Shown here piece after piece: positions 17,561-26,377 of a DNA stretch of 64,000 bases. Position 1 is the stretch's first letter. Each line of letters begins with the position of its first letter. Source of the stretch: Pelomonas parva (GTDB lineage Bacteria > Pseudomonadota > Gammaproteobacteria > Burkholderiales > Burkholderiaceae_C); assembly GCF_043555835.1 (NCBI RefSeq), contig NZ_JBIGHV010000013.1, positions 1 through 64,000 on the forward strand. The letters are read 5' to 3'. Both the position numbers and the translations under genes were made by a program. The notes beneath the pieces were generated by a model. It saw only the letters and a list, made by a program, of their open reading frames with translations. It did no database searches and was not told the DNA's origin.

Positions 17561-18356
17561 GGCGCGGCGAGCGCCGGTGCGCTGCCAGGCCCAGCAGCCC
17601 GGCCAGGAACATCAGCAGCGTTGCAGGCTCGGGCACCGGGTCGGTGACCGGGGCCAGGTAGGCGTAGATCCCGGCATTGATCCACTTGCGATCCTCGCTG
17701 GCGCCGAGGTTGTCCCAGGTCACGGACAGCAGGCTCGGATGGCTGCCGTCAATCGACGACTGACGAGACTCATAGGCCGACGCCCATGCGGTCTGCGGGT
17801 CGCTGCACAAGGCGGCTCCCGCAGCATCCAGCGGGCAATGCCCGACGGAGGCATAGACCTGGCCATCCCGCGTCAGATGATCCAGCGCCACGCTGCCGGG
17901 CACGGCGGTGAGGATCATGCGGGTGTTCGGGCTCAAGGTGGCAGCGGTCGAGAAAGCGGGGCCGCCGCTGATCGAGCCGCCCAGCAAGGCCGTGCCGGAG
18001 ACCGTGAAGGACGGCCCCGCCCCGGCCGTGAACAGGTCGCCCGCTGTGATGCCCATCAGCAGCTTCGTCGTTAGATCCGACCCGAGGGCCTGCCCGGACA
18101 AGGCCTCCTCCAGCGCGGCCTGTCCCGAGACGATGCTGGTCAAAAAATCGAAGGGCGCGGCGATGGCGAAGTAGCGCAGTGGCGTCGCGTCGTCAAAGCT
18201 GATGGCGGGCGTGATGCCGTCCGTCAGGTCGAGGTCGATCAACCGGATGTGTACCTGCGTCAACTCGGCCACCACGGTGGCTGGCGCGGCAGCGGCGCCG
18301 CCAGCCAGCGCCATGCCCAACGCCGCCAGTGGCGCGATCAGCTTGAATCCCATCAT
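17550..18356 (-). CDS. PEP-CTERM sorting-domain protein
   Basis: Exported protein of about 268 residues. The N-terminal signal peptide is KLIAPLAALGMALAGGAAA. The middle is a beta-rich region with no recognised enzyme motif. The C-terminus carries the PEP-CTERM signal: VPEP, a hydrophobic stretch (ATLLMFLAGLLGLAA) and a basic end (HRRSPR). Such proteins are processed by an exosortase (EpsH/XrtA type) and exported to the surface or matrix. Two ATGs stand side by side at 18356 and 18353, behind a GGAGGGG ribosome-binding site. No exosortase gene is in this window. Function of the mature part unknown. Confidence 0.85.
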   Translation of the reverse strand: MMGFKLIAPLAALGMALAGGAAAAPATVVAELTQVHIRLIDLDLTDGITPAISFDDATPLRYFAIAAPFDFLTSIVSGQAALEEALSGQALGSDLTTKLLMGITAGDLFTAGAGPSFTVSGTALLGGSISGGPAFSTAATLSPNTRMILTAVPGSVALDHLTRDGQVYASVGHCPLDAAGAALCSDPQTAWASAYESRQSSIDGSHPSLLSVTWDNLGASEDRKWINAGIYAYLAPVTDPVPEPATLLMFLAGLLGLAAHRRSPRLNG

Positions 18357-18518
18357 CACCCCTCCGGTATCACCGCCGACCGGCGGTGCAGGCCGCATGA
18401 TCCCGGCCCGGTTAGCCGCCAGCATCCCCAACGCTGAGGAGGTTGGTCCGCTGTCGCCCGCGCGCCAGGGGCCACCGCGGCTGCTGCATAGACTGCTGGC
18501 CTCATCCAGGAGACACCC

Positions 18519-19190
18519 ATGCTCACCCTCTGCGGCATCCCGCTGTCCAACTACTACAACAAGGCCAAGCTGGCGCTGCTGGAGAAGGGCATCCCCTTCG
18601 CCGAGGAGTACGTCAAGACGCATTCCCACGACGAGGCCGTGCTGAGCTGCTCGCCGCTGGGCAAGGTGCCCTTCCTGAAGACGCCGCAGGGCGCGCTGTG
18701 CGAGAGCCAGGTCATCGTCGACTACCTGGAAGCCGCCTACCCCGACACGCCGCGCCTGATCCCGGCCGATCCCTTCCTGGCTGCCAAGGTGCGCGAGCTG
18801 ATCGTCTACGTGGACCTGCACCTGGAGCTGGTGGCGCGCGAGCTGTACGCCGAGGCCTTCTTTGGCGGCCAGGTCAGCGACGGCACTAAGCAACGCGTGG
18901 CCCGCGTGCTGCCGGCCAACATCCAGGCCTTCAAGCGGCTGGCCAAGTTCGGCCCCTACCTGTCCGGCGACAGCTTCACGATGGCCGACTGCGCCGCCTG
19001 GGTCAGCCTGCCGCTGGTGGGCATGGCTACCAAGGCCATCTACGGCGAGGACTTGCTCGTGGCTGGCGGCGTGGACTGGAAGCCCTACGCCAAGCTGATC
19101 GGCGAGAGGCCCCATGCGCAGAAGGTCGCCGCCGACCGCAAGGCCGACCAGGAGCGGTCGCTGGCGGCCAACCGCGCCAAGGCCTCGTAG
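18519..19190 (+). CDS. Glutathione S-transferase family protein
   Basis: Cytoplasmic protein of 223 residues with an N-terminal thioredoxin-like domain (about 1-80). The likely active-site region is CGIPLSNYYNKAKLALLEKG and the glutathione-binding turn is CESQVIVDYLEAAYP. The all-helical C-terminal domain includes FGPYLSGDSFTMADCAAW, the usual N-capping box. GAGACACC precedes the ATG. The substrate is unknown. The stop codon TAG is the first triplet of a REP-like palindrome, as in two other genes of this window. Confidence 0.9.
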   Translation: MLTLCGIPLSNYYNKAKLALLEKGIPFAEEYVKTHSHDEAVLSCSPLGKVPFLKTPQGALCESQVIVDYLEAAYPDTPRLIPADPFLAAKVRELIVYVDLHLELVARELYAEAFFGGQVSDGTKQRVARVLPANIQAFKRLAKFGPYLSGDSFTMADCAAWVSLPLVGMATKAIYGEDLLVAGGVDWKPYAKLIGERPHAQKVAADRKADQERSLAANRAKAS

Positions 19191-19262
19191 GGCGGGGCAT
19201 GACCCGCCGTTTGAAGGCGTGTGGTGCTATGCCACCCAACGGCGGGTCGCGACCCGCACTAC
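19187..19262. repeat. Two-armed REP-like element
   Basis: Two inverted arms, GTAGGGCGGGGCATGACCCG with CCGTTTGA on the left and CAACGGCGGGTCGCGACCCG with CACTAC on the right, surround a short spacer. Each arm is itself a palindrome around ATG or GCG. The left arm provides the TAG stop of the GST gene. The same two-armed arrangement recurs at 36313-36411. Confidence 0.7.
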
Positions 19263-19369
19263 AGGCTGGCCCGAGGCGCTGAGAAGTCACTGTCCAGCGA
19301 CATTTGTTGCCGCTTGCTGCGGGGGGAGGCCCCTAAACTGACCGGCCCTGCCCCGCCAGAGCCGCTGCC

Positions 19370-21448
19370 ATGAAGTTCCCGCGCCCGCTGTTGATCGCCC
19401 TCGCTGCTGTCGTGCTGGCCGGGCCGGCCCTGGCGCAGACCCAGGTGGAACCTGAAGCCCGTGTCATCGTGCGCTTCAAACCCCAGGCCGACAGCGTGCG
19501 CGCCAAGGCGCTGGCCTTGCGCGCCACGCGGCTGGAGGCGCGCGAGGTGGCGCAGACGCGGGCGACGGCGCTGGGCCAGCGCACCGGCCATGCGCTGCAG
19601 GCCGGCCTGAGCCTGGACGAGCGCACCCACGTGGTCATGTCGCGCGGCATGAGCGGCGCGCAGCTCGCCAAGCGGCTGGCGGCCGACCCGGAGGTGGAGC
19701 TGGTGGCGGTGGACCAGCGCCGTAAGCACATGGCGGCCGTCTATCCCAACGACCCGCTGTTCGGCGTCGCCACCATCAACGCCGAGACGACCTCGGGCGC
19801 GGTCCAGAACCGCGTCATGGACCAGTGGTACCTGAAGAAGGCGGCCGGTGTCGTCACGTCCAGCATCAACGCGCCGGAGGCCTGGGGCCTGCTGCCCGCC
19901 AGCGCCAGCATCGTCGTCGCCGTGCTGGACACCGGCGTGCGGCTGGACCACCCGGATCTGGCAGGCCAGTTGGTCAGCGGCTACGACATGATCGGCTTCG
20001 GCAGCCCGGGCGCCTTGTCCACGGCCATCGCCAACGACGGCGGCGGCCATGATGCCGACCCGTCGGACCCCGGCGACTGGGTCAACGCTGCCGACAAGAG
20101 CGTTGATTCGCCACTTCGCAGCACTTGCGAGGACGAGCCGAACAGCAACAGCTCCTGGCATGGGACGCGCGTCGCCGGCCTTGTCGCGGCGAACACCAAC
20201 AACGGCCTGGGCATCGCCGGCGTCGGTTGGGGCCGCCTGAAGGTGATGCCCATTCGCGTGCTGGGCAAATGCGGCGGCTACGACAGCGACATCATGGCCG
20301 GCATGCGTTGGGCCGCAGGCATCGCCGTGCCGGGCCTGCCCACCAACCCCAACCAGGCCAAGGTGCTCAACCTCAGCCTGGGCGGCACCGGCACTTGCGG
20401 CACGATCGACACGGGAGCTCTGTATCGTCAGACCATCACGCAGGTCAATGCGGCGGGCGCCGTTGTCGTCGTGGCGGCCGGCAACTCGACGGGGCAGGCG
20501 GTGGGCCTGCCGGGCAACTGCCCGGGCGTCATCACCGTCACGGCGCTGCGGCAGGTCGGCACCAAGGTCGGCTTCGCCAGCATCGGCAGCGAGGTCGCCA
20601 TCGCCGCCCCGGGCGGCAACTGCGTCAACATCGGTGCTGGCCAGCCCTGCATCTACCCGATGGTCAGCACGACCAACCGAGGCACGACGTCACCCATCGC
20701 TGCGGACGACGCCTACACCGGCAGCAATGTTTCCGTTGGCACCAGCTTCTCGGCGCCCATCGTCAGCGGCATCGTCGGCCTGATGGCCTCGGTGCGGCCG
20801 GGGCTGACCTCGGAGGAGGCCACCCGCATCCTCAAGCAGACGGCGCGCCCCTTCCCGACCACGGGAGGCGGCAGCATCGCGGACGGCAACCCGGCGCAGT
20901 GCGTGACACCCGGCGGGGCCGATCAGTTGGAGTGTTACTGCACGACCAGCACCTGCGGCGCCGGCATGGTGGACGCCTTCGAAGCCGTCAAGGCCGCCCA
21001 GGCGCTGGGCAGCGCTACGGTGGCCATCGCGCAGAGCCCCGCCAGCGGCCTCACCGCCGGCCAGACGCTGACGCTGACGGCCACCGCCACCCTCGCCAGC
21101 GGCCGCACGGTCGCGTCCACCGCCTGGGTGCTCACCGACGGGGGCGGCATCGCCAGCGGGTTTGCGACCGGCGCCAACACCGCCACGGCGACCATCACGC
21201 CCACGGCGGCCGGCACATTCACGGTGCGCGTCGACGTGACCGACAACCTCGGCCTGCTCTACAGCCAGTCGGCCACCATCAGCGTGGCGGCGGCGCCGGT
21301 CGCGACACCACCGGCCACGTCGGGCGGCGGTGGGGGTGGCGGCGGTGGCGGTGGCGGTTCGGTCAGTGCCGGCTGGTTGCTGGCGCTGCTGCTGGCGGCC
21401 TTCAGCTTGAAGCCGCTGAGGCCGCAGGCGCTGCGCTGCAGGCCTTGA
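19370..21448 (+). CDS. S8 subtilisin-like protease with GlyGly-CTERM tail
   Basis: Secreted serine protease of 692 residues. It has a Sec signal peptide (about 1-22, ending ALAQ), a propeptide-like region (about 28-118) and a peptidase domain. The triad is Asp187 (VVAVLDTGVRLDHPDL), His264 (SSWHGTRVAGLVAA) and Ser459 (VSVGTSFSAPIVSG); the oxyanion Asn is in VVVVAAGNST. A beta-sandwich domain rich in Thr/Ala follows (about 548-640). The C-terminus is a run of about twelve Gly, one membrane segment (AGWLLALLLAAFSL) and a basic tail (KPLRPQALRCR). This tail is the GlyGly-CTERM signal recognised by rhombosortase, and a rhombosortase gene is present at 15449-16039. Expected to be type II secreted and surface-processed. 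Confidence 0.93.
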   Translation: MKFPRPLLIALAAVVLAGPALAQTQVEPEARVIVRFKPQADSVRAKALALRATRLEAREVAQTRATALGQRTGHALQAGLSLDERTHVVMSRGMSGAQLAKRLAADPEVELVAVDQRRKHMAAVYPNDPLFGVATINAETTSGAVQNRVMDQWYLKKAAGVVTSSINAPEAWGLLPASASIVVAVLDTGVRLDHPDLAGQLVSGYDMIGFGSPGALSTAIANDGGGHDADPSDPGDWVNAADKSVDSPLRSTCEDEPNSNSSWHGTRVAGLVAANTNNGLGIAGVGWGRLKVMPIRVLGKCGGYDSDIMAGMRWAAGIAVPGLPTNPNQAKVLNLSLGGTGTCGTIDTGALYRQTITQVNAAGAVVVVAAGNSTGQAVGLPGNCPGVITVTALRQVGTKVGFASIGSEVAIAAPGGNCVNIGAGQPCIYPMVSTTNRGTTSPIAADDAYTGSNVSVGTSFSAPIVSGIVGLMASVRPGLTSEEATRILKQTARPFPTTGGGSIADGNPAQCVTPGGADQLECYCTTSTCGAGMVDAFEAVKAAQALGSATVAIAQSPASGLTAGQTLTLTATATLASGRTVASTAWVLTDGGGIASGFATGANTATATITPTAAGTFTVRVDVTDNLGLLYSQSATISVAAAPVATPPATSGGGGGGGGGGGGSVSAGWLLALLLAAFSLKPLRPQALRCRP

Positions 21449-22070
21449 AGCCGGCGGCGAGTGCCGCGTCCTTGCTGGCCTTGAGCCGGCCCGCCAGCAG
21501 GCCGTCGGCCTGCGGCAGCACCAGTGTGTGGCGCGTCAGCGCGGGCTTGAGCGCCAGCACGCGCAAGCCTTTCATGCCGCGCTTGCCGAAGGCCTCGATC
21601 TGCGTCTCGGCGGCGGCCTGGCTGGCATGCCGGCTCAGCACGAAGGCCGGCTGCTCGGCGGGCAGGCCCTCCAGCGGCTCGATCCTCAGGCGCAGCTGCT
21701 TGTAGGTCGCCTCCTTGCGGGCGCGAAAGTCGGGGTCGGCCAGCTTGATGGTGGCCACGACCCAGACGCCCGCCTGCTCGCTGCTGCGCAGCTCGGCATC
21801 AGTGGCGCCGGCCGCCTTCAGCGCGGCCTGGGCGGCGGCGAGTGCGGTGTCGCCCTCCAGTGGGCCCAGCTCCAGGCAGCTGCGCCGCGCCAGCGCCGCG
21901 ACCGCGCTGGCCGCCAGCGGCTGGATGCGCTCGGGGTTCTGCTGGTTGGCGCTGCGGTGCGGCTCGCGCCCCGCCTGGGCAGGCAGGCCGGTGACGGTGT
22001 CCAGCCAGCCGCGCGACCAGGCGAAGAACAGGGCGTTGACCGCCAGCAGCACGAGAACCACGACACGCAT
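21402..22070 (-). CDS. SPOR-like membrane-anchored protein
   Basis: Protein of 222 residues with an N-terminal membrane anchor (VVVLVLLAVNALFFAWSRGW), a linker and a C-terminal region (about 100-205) with the alternating pattern of a SPOR-type fold (GVWVVATIKL, PAFVLSRHASQAAAETQIEA, LRVLALKPALTRHTLVLP). The assignment to SPOR is tentative. The ATG shares a base with the birA stop (TGATG), so the two are coupled. Its 3' end overlaps the convergent S8 protease gene by 47 bp. A role in envelope or division-site binding is inference. Confidence 0.65.
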   Translation of the reverse strand: MRVVVLVLLAVNALFFAWSRGWLDTVTGLPAQAGREPHRSANQQNPERIQPLAASAVAALARRSCLELGPLEGDTALAAAQAALKAAGATDAELRSSEQAGVWVVATIKLADPDFRARKEATYKQLRLRIEPLEGLPAEQPAFVLSRHASQAAAETQIEAFGKRGMKGLRVLALKPALTRHTLVLPQADGLLAGRLKASKDAALAAGFKACSAAPAASAASS

Positions 22071-22789
22071 CACGGGGATGACTCCAATCTGAGGCTGAGT
22101 TCGCCGGCGCTGACGAGGGCGATGCCGGTGGCGGTGTCCAACAGCAGTTCGCCGCGCGTGGACACGCCGCGCGCCACGCCCAGCTGCTCGCCGACGCGCA
22201 CGCGCTGCCCGGCGGCCAGGTCACGGCGCGAGAACGCGGCCTGCCAGGGGCCGAAGCCCAGCGTCTCGAAGTCCGCCAGCACGGCGCGCAGCGCGGGGGC
22301 GAGGCGGTCCAGCGTGGCGCTGGCAGTGGCGCCTGGGGTCAGGCTTTGCAGCGCCGCGTGGCCGCTGGCGAAGGCGCTGCGGTCGGCGTCGGCCGGCAGC
22401 GGCTGCAGGTTGAGGCCGATGCCGATGACCACGCCACGGTGTTCATGCTGCAGTGGCACGGTCTCGATGAGGATGCCGCCCAGCTTGGCGCCGTCCAGGA
22501 ACAAGTCGTTGGGCCACTTCAGGCGGATGCGCTCGCCGTCGGGGTCGAGCGTGTCGGCGACGGTGCAGCCGACGACGAGGGACAGGCCGGACAGGTCCAG
22601 GTCAGCCGGCAGCGGCAGCCCGAGAGAGAACGTCAGCGAGGCGTCATCCGACTGCCAGGCCCGGCCCAGTCGCCCGCGCCCGGCGGTCTGGCGTGACGCC
22701 GACACCAGCAATGGGCCGCCGCCTTCGCGCAGATGCGCCAGCGCCTCGGTGTTCGTCGAGCCGCATTCGGCGAGGTGGCGCCGTTCCAT
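22070..22789 (-). CDS. birA: Biotin--[acetyl-CoA-carboxylase] ligase
   Basis: Enzyme that attaches biotin to the carboxylase carrier protein. It is about 239 residues from the ATG at 22789; a longer frame extends to 22843 but runs into repeat-like DNA. The ATP/biotin loop is SASRQTAGRGRLGRAW, followed by LKWPNDLFLDGAKLGGILIE and IGIGLNL, all canonical. The N-terminal DNA-binding domain of E. coli BirA is absent, so it is a monofunctional ligase without repressor activity. The downstream SPOR-like gene overlaps its stop. Confidence 0.92.
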   Translation of the reverse strand: MERRHLAECGSTNTEALAHLREGGGPLLVSASRQTAGRGRLGRAWQSDDASLTFSLGLPLPADLDLSGLSLVVGCTVADTLDPDGERIRLKWPNDLFLDGAKLGGILIETVPLQHEHRGVVIGIGLNLQPLPADADRSAFASGHAALQSLTPGATASATLDRLAPALRAVLADFETLGFGPWQAAFSRRDLAAGQRVRVGEQLGVARGVSTRGELLLDTATGIALVSAGELSLRLESSP

Positions 22790-22860
22790 CAGAAGCTGGG
22801 GATGGACCGCGCGCGGCCGAGCAGACCGTTGCGGCGTCGCCAATCAAGGCGCAAAGCGGA

Positions 22861-22880
22861 GCCGTAGCTGGGGCTACGGC
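22861..22880. repeat. Stem-loop in an intergenic repeat-like segment
   Basis: GCCGTAGC, TGGG, GCTACGGC forms a perfect 8-bp stem with a 4-base loop in the 160-bp gap between birA and the SET-domain gene. Flanking sequence (GGCGCAAAGCGGA on the left, GAGCATTTGCAACGCC on the right) can extend the pairing imperfectly. Its form resembles dispersed intergenic hairpins of Burkholderiales genomes, but no second copy was seen in this window. Confidence 0.45.
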
Positions 22881-22951
22881 GAGCATTTGCAACGCCGGGT
22901 GGCGGAGTTGCGGCGGGATGAGCGGCCGTGCGGGGTTCGTTCACAGCTTCT

Positions 22952-23413
22952 TTAGCGCTTCTTCGGAGCCAGCATCGTGCCCCGGCAGGTCGCCGCGCCG
23001 CACCAGCAGGCGAACTGCTTCTTGACCTTGGCCGTGTGGCGCTCGTCCAGCACCAGGCGGTAGTCGTAGAACAGCTCCTCGCCCGGCGCCAGGTCGCGCA
23101 GCGCATGCACGAAGACGCGGCCGTCGACCTCGTCGGCCTCGCAGTTGGGTTCGCAGGCGTGATTGATCCAGCGCGCGTCGTTGCCGCGCAGGCCGTCGAT
23201 GACCATGCCGCCGTCGAGATGGAAGTAGAAGGTGTGGTCGGGCTGGGCGGGGTCGTGCGGGTGGCGGTCCACGGCTTCTTCCCAGGTGATCACCTCGCCG
23301 GTGTACTCGATGATGCGGGCGCCGGCCTTGATGGGCGCCACGGCGTAGACACCACGGCCATGCACGCCGGAATCACGAACTTCGATCTTGCGGCGTGGGG
23401 TTTTTGGCGTCAT
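22952..23413 (-). CDS. SET-domain protein lysine methyltransferase with post-SET motif
   Basis: Compact protein of 153 residues that is essentially one SET domain. Visible motifs are the N-terminal GVHGRGVYAVAPIKAGARII, the S-adenosylmethionine/substrate pseudoknot RWINHACEPNCEA (N84-H85, Cys87, Cys91), ELFYDY (113-118, with the catalytic-type Tyr) and a post-SET cluster CWCGAATC (Cys136, 138, 143). The cysteines match the zinc-binding arrangement of eukaryote-like SET/post-SET enzymes. Bacterial members have been reported to methylate histone-like or ribosomal proteins; the substrate here is unknown. It is divergent from topB, sharing a 120-bp promoter region. Confidence 0.9.
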   Translation of the reverse strand: MTPKTPRRKIEVRDSGVHGRGVYAVAPIKAGARIIEYTGEVITWEEAVDRHPHDPAQPDHTFYFHLDGGMVIDGLRGNDARWINHACEPNCEADEVDGRVFVHALRDLAPGEELFYDYRLVLDERHTAKVKKQFACWCGAATCRGTMLAPKKR

Positions 23414-23533
23414 CGGCGCTGTGGTACGGTGATTTCATGGGTGCGCGTGTGCGTGGGCATGCGCGCGAGGCCCGGATTGTAGGCAGGGGATTTCGAGTCC
23501 CCGGCCCCCGACGCAAGACCTTGAGAAAGACCG

Positions 23534-26131
23534 ATGAGCAAGACCCTGATCATTGCCGAGAAGCCCTCCGTCGCGCAGGACATCGTCCGCGCACTGACGA
23601 CCGTGGCGGGCAAGTTCGACAAGCACGACGACCACTTCGAGAACGAGCAGTACGTCGTCAGCTCCGCCGTGGGCCATCTGGTGGAGATCGCGGCGCCGGA
23701 GGAGTTCGACGTCAAGCGCGGTAAGTGGAGCTTCAACAACCTGCCGGTCATCCCGCCGCACTTCGACCTCAACCCCATCGACAAGAACAAGGGCCGGCTG
23801 AACGCGCTGTCCAAGCTGATCCGCCGCAAGGACGTCACGGCGCTGATCAACGCGTGCGACGCGGGCCGCGAGGGCGAGCTGATCTTCCGGCTCATCGAGC
23901 AGTACGCGCAGCCCGCCAAGGGCAAGCTGAACAAGCCCATCCAGCGGCTGTGGCTGCAGTCCATGACGCCGGCCGCCATCCGCGACGGCTTCACCAAGTT
24001 GCGCAGCGACGAGCAGATGCTGCCGCTGGCCGACGCCGCGCGCTGCCGCTCCGAGGCCGACTGGCTGGTGGGCATCAACGGCACGCGGGCCATGACGGCC
24101 TTCAACTCGCGCGATGGTGGCTTCTTCCTGACGACCGTGGGCCGCGTGCAGACGCCGACGCTGTCGGTCGTCGTCGAGCGCGAGGAGAAGATCCGCAAGC
24201 ATGTCTCCCGCGACTACTGGGAGCTGCGCGCCAACTTCGACGCTCAGGCCGGCCAGTACGAGGGCAAGTGGTTCGACCCCGCGTGGAAGAAGAACGACGA
24301 CGCCGAGCGCCGCGCCGACCGCCTGTGGAACGCGGCCGACGCCGAGGCCATCGCCAAGGCCGTGCTGGGCAAGCCGGCCACCGTCACCGAGGAAAGCAAG
24401 CCCAGCAACACCAGCTGCGGCGGCCTGTATGACCTGACGACGCTGCAGCGCGAGGCCAACTCGCGCTTCGGCTTCTCGGCCAAGACGACGCTGTCCATCG
24501 CCCAGGCGCTGTACGAGAAGCACAAGGTGCTGACCTACCCGCGGACGGACTCGCGCTTCCTGCCCGAGGACTACCTCGCCGTGGCCAAGGACACGGCCAA
24601 GATGCTGGCCACCGAGGACCTGCCCGGCCCGCTGGCGCTGCTGTCCAAGCACGCGGCCACGGCGCTGAAGGAGGGTTACATAAAGCCCACCAAGAAGGTG
24701 TTCGACAACGCCAAGGTGTCAGATCACTTCGCCATCATCCCGACGCTGCAGGCGCCCAAGAGCCTGACCGAGATCGAGGCCAAGCTGTACGACATGGTCG
24801 TCAAGCGCTTCCTGGGCGTGTTCTTCCCGCCGGCCGAGTTCCTGGTCACGACCCGCATCAGCAAGGTCGACACGCATCACTTCCAGACCAACGGCAAGGT
24901 GCTGGTCAAGCCGGGCTGGCTGGCCGTCTACGGCAAGGACGTGGACGACGAGGACGCCAACCTCGTGCCGGTGCAGACCGGCGAGGTCGTGCGCACCGAG
25001 AGCGTGGACGTGAAGGCGCTGCAGACCAAGCCGCCGGCGCGCTACACGGAAGCGACGCTGCTGTCCGCGATGGAAGGGGCAGGCAAGCTCATCGACGACG
25101 ACGAGCTGCGCGAGGCCATGGCCGAGAAGGGCCTGGGCACGCCAGCCACGCGTGCGGCCACCATCGAAGGCCTGATCAGCGAGAAATACATGCTGCGCGA
25201 GGGCCGCGAGCTGATCCCGACGGCCAAAGCCTTCCAGCTGATGACGCTGCTGCGCGGGCTGGAGGTGGAAGACCTGACGAGACCCGAGCTGACCGGCGAC
25301 TGGGAAAGCAAGCTGGCCGCGATGGAGAAGGGCAAGCTCAAGCGCGAGGTCTTCATGGCCGAGATCGCGGCCATGACCGAGAAGATGGTCGCCAAGGCCA
25401 AGGGCTATGACCGCGACACCATCCCCGGCGACTACGCGACGCTGAAGACGCCTTGCCCCAAGTGCGGCGGCGTCGTGAAGGAGAACTACCGCCGCTTCAC
25501 CTGCCTAGGCCCCAAGGAGAACGGCGAGGGCTGTGGCTTCTCCATCGGCAAGATCCCTGGCGGCCGCAGCTTCGAGCTGAACGAGGTCGAGACCTTCCTG
25601 GCGAACAAGAAGATCGGGCCCTTGGAAGGCTTCCGCTCCAAGGCGGGTTGGCCCTTCACGGCCGAGCTGGCGCTGGTCTATGACGACGAGATCGCCAACT
25701 GGAAGCTGGAGTTCGACTTCGGCGAAGACGCCAAGAAGGCCGAGGGTGACGGCGAGCCGGTGGACTTCTCCGGCCAGAACTCGCTCGGCGCCTGCCCCAA
25801 GTGCGCCGGCCACGTCTACGAGCACGGCGCCAACTACGTTTGCGAGCGCTCGGTCGGCGAGACGGTGACCTGCGACTTCAAGACCGGCAAGGTCATCCTG
25901 ACCCAGCCCATCGAGCCGGCCCAGGCTACGAAGCTGCTGACGACCGGCAAGACCGACCTGCTGGAGAACTTCGTCTCCAACAAGACGCGGCGCAAGTTCA
26001 AGGCCTTCCTGGCCTACGACAAGAAGGAAGGCAAGGTCATCTTCGAGTTCGAGCCCAGGGCCGCAAAACCTGGCGCCAAGGCGCCGCCGGCCAAGAAAGC
26101 GCCTGCCAGGAAGGCCGCTGCAAAAGGGTGA
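23534..26131 (+). CDS. topB: DNA topoisomerase III
   Basis: Type IA topoisomerase of 865 residues. It has a TOPRIM domain (IIAEKPSVAQDIVRAL with the catalytic Glu, and NACDAGREGELIFRL with the Asp cluster) and the cleavage/religation core with the active-site Tyr in VLTYPRTDSRF (Tyr335). The C-terminal region has zinc-ribbon-like modules: CPKCGG followed by CLGPKENGEGC (about 640-665), and CPKCAG followed by CERSVGETVTC (about 755-780). It ends with a Lys/Ala-rich tail (AKKAPARKAAAKG) that probably helps DNA binding. It decatenates replication and recombination intermediates. It is longer than E. coli TopB because of the C-terminal modules. Confidence 0.95.
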   Translation: MSKTLIIAEKPSVAQDIVRALTTVAGKFDKHDDHFENEQYVVSSAVGHLVEIAAPEEFDVKRGKWSFNNLPVIPPHFDLNPIDKNKGRLNALSKLIRRKDVTALINACDAGREGELIFRLIEQYAQPAKGKLNKPIQRLWLQSMTPAAIRDGFTKLRSDEQMLPLADAARCRSEADWLVGINGTRAMTAFNSRDGGFFLTTVGRVQTPTLSVVVEREEKIRKHVSRDYWELRANFDAQAGQYEGKWFDPAWKKNDDAERRADRLWNAADAEAIAKAVLGKPATVTEESKPSNTSCGGLYDLTTLQREANSRFGFSAKTTLSIAQALYEKHKVLTYPRTDSRFLPEDYLAVAKDTAKMLATEDLPGPLALLSKHAATALKEGYIKPTKKVFDNAKVSDHFAIIPTLQAPKSLTEIEAKLYDMVVKRFLGVFFPPAEFLVTTRISKVDTHHFQTNGKVLVKPGWLAVYGKDVDDEDANLVPVQTGEVVRTESVDVKALQTKPPARYTEATLLSAMEGAGKLIDDDELREAMAEKGLGTPATRAATIEGLISEKYMLREGRELIPTAKAFQLMTLLRGLEVEDLTRPELTGDWESKLAAMEKGKLKREVFMAEIAAMTEKMVAKAKGYDRDTIPGDYATLKTPCPKCGGVVKENYRRFTCLGPKENGEGCGFSIGKIPGGRSFELNEVETFLANKKIGPLEGFRSKAGWPFTAELALVYDDEIANWKLEFDFGEDAKKAEGDGEPVDFSGQNSLGACPKCAGHVYEHGANYVCERSVGETVTCDFKTGKVILTQPIEPAQATKLLTTGKTDLLENFVSNKTRRKFKAFLAYDKKEGKVIFEFEPRAAKPGAKAPPAKKAPARKAAAKG

Positions 26132-26377
26132 GCCCCTCGCCCAGTCCCGCGCCGCTGAACGCGGGCGTGCCTGGTCGGCCCCCCGAGGGGGCGGCGATAC
26201 ACGCGGCATCAAGCCGCATGCACATCGCCAGACGGGCCGGCTTGGGAGCGGCCCGGCGCTCGGCCCGCAATATCCCAGATCCATGCGTCGAGGGTGAATG
26301 TGAGAGGGCAGATGTCGGCCCAAAAGCCCCTATGCTCGCTGCACGGTCAGGACACCCCGGGCCGGGGAGGAGAGCGG

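Noticed and set aside
23486..23502. GGGGATTTCGAGTCCCC, which looks like a tRNA T-arm, between the SET gene and topB
   Set aside because: The 5-bp stem and 7-base loop are there, but no acceptor, D or anticodon arms surround it, and the loop is one base out of register with TTCRANY.
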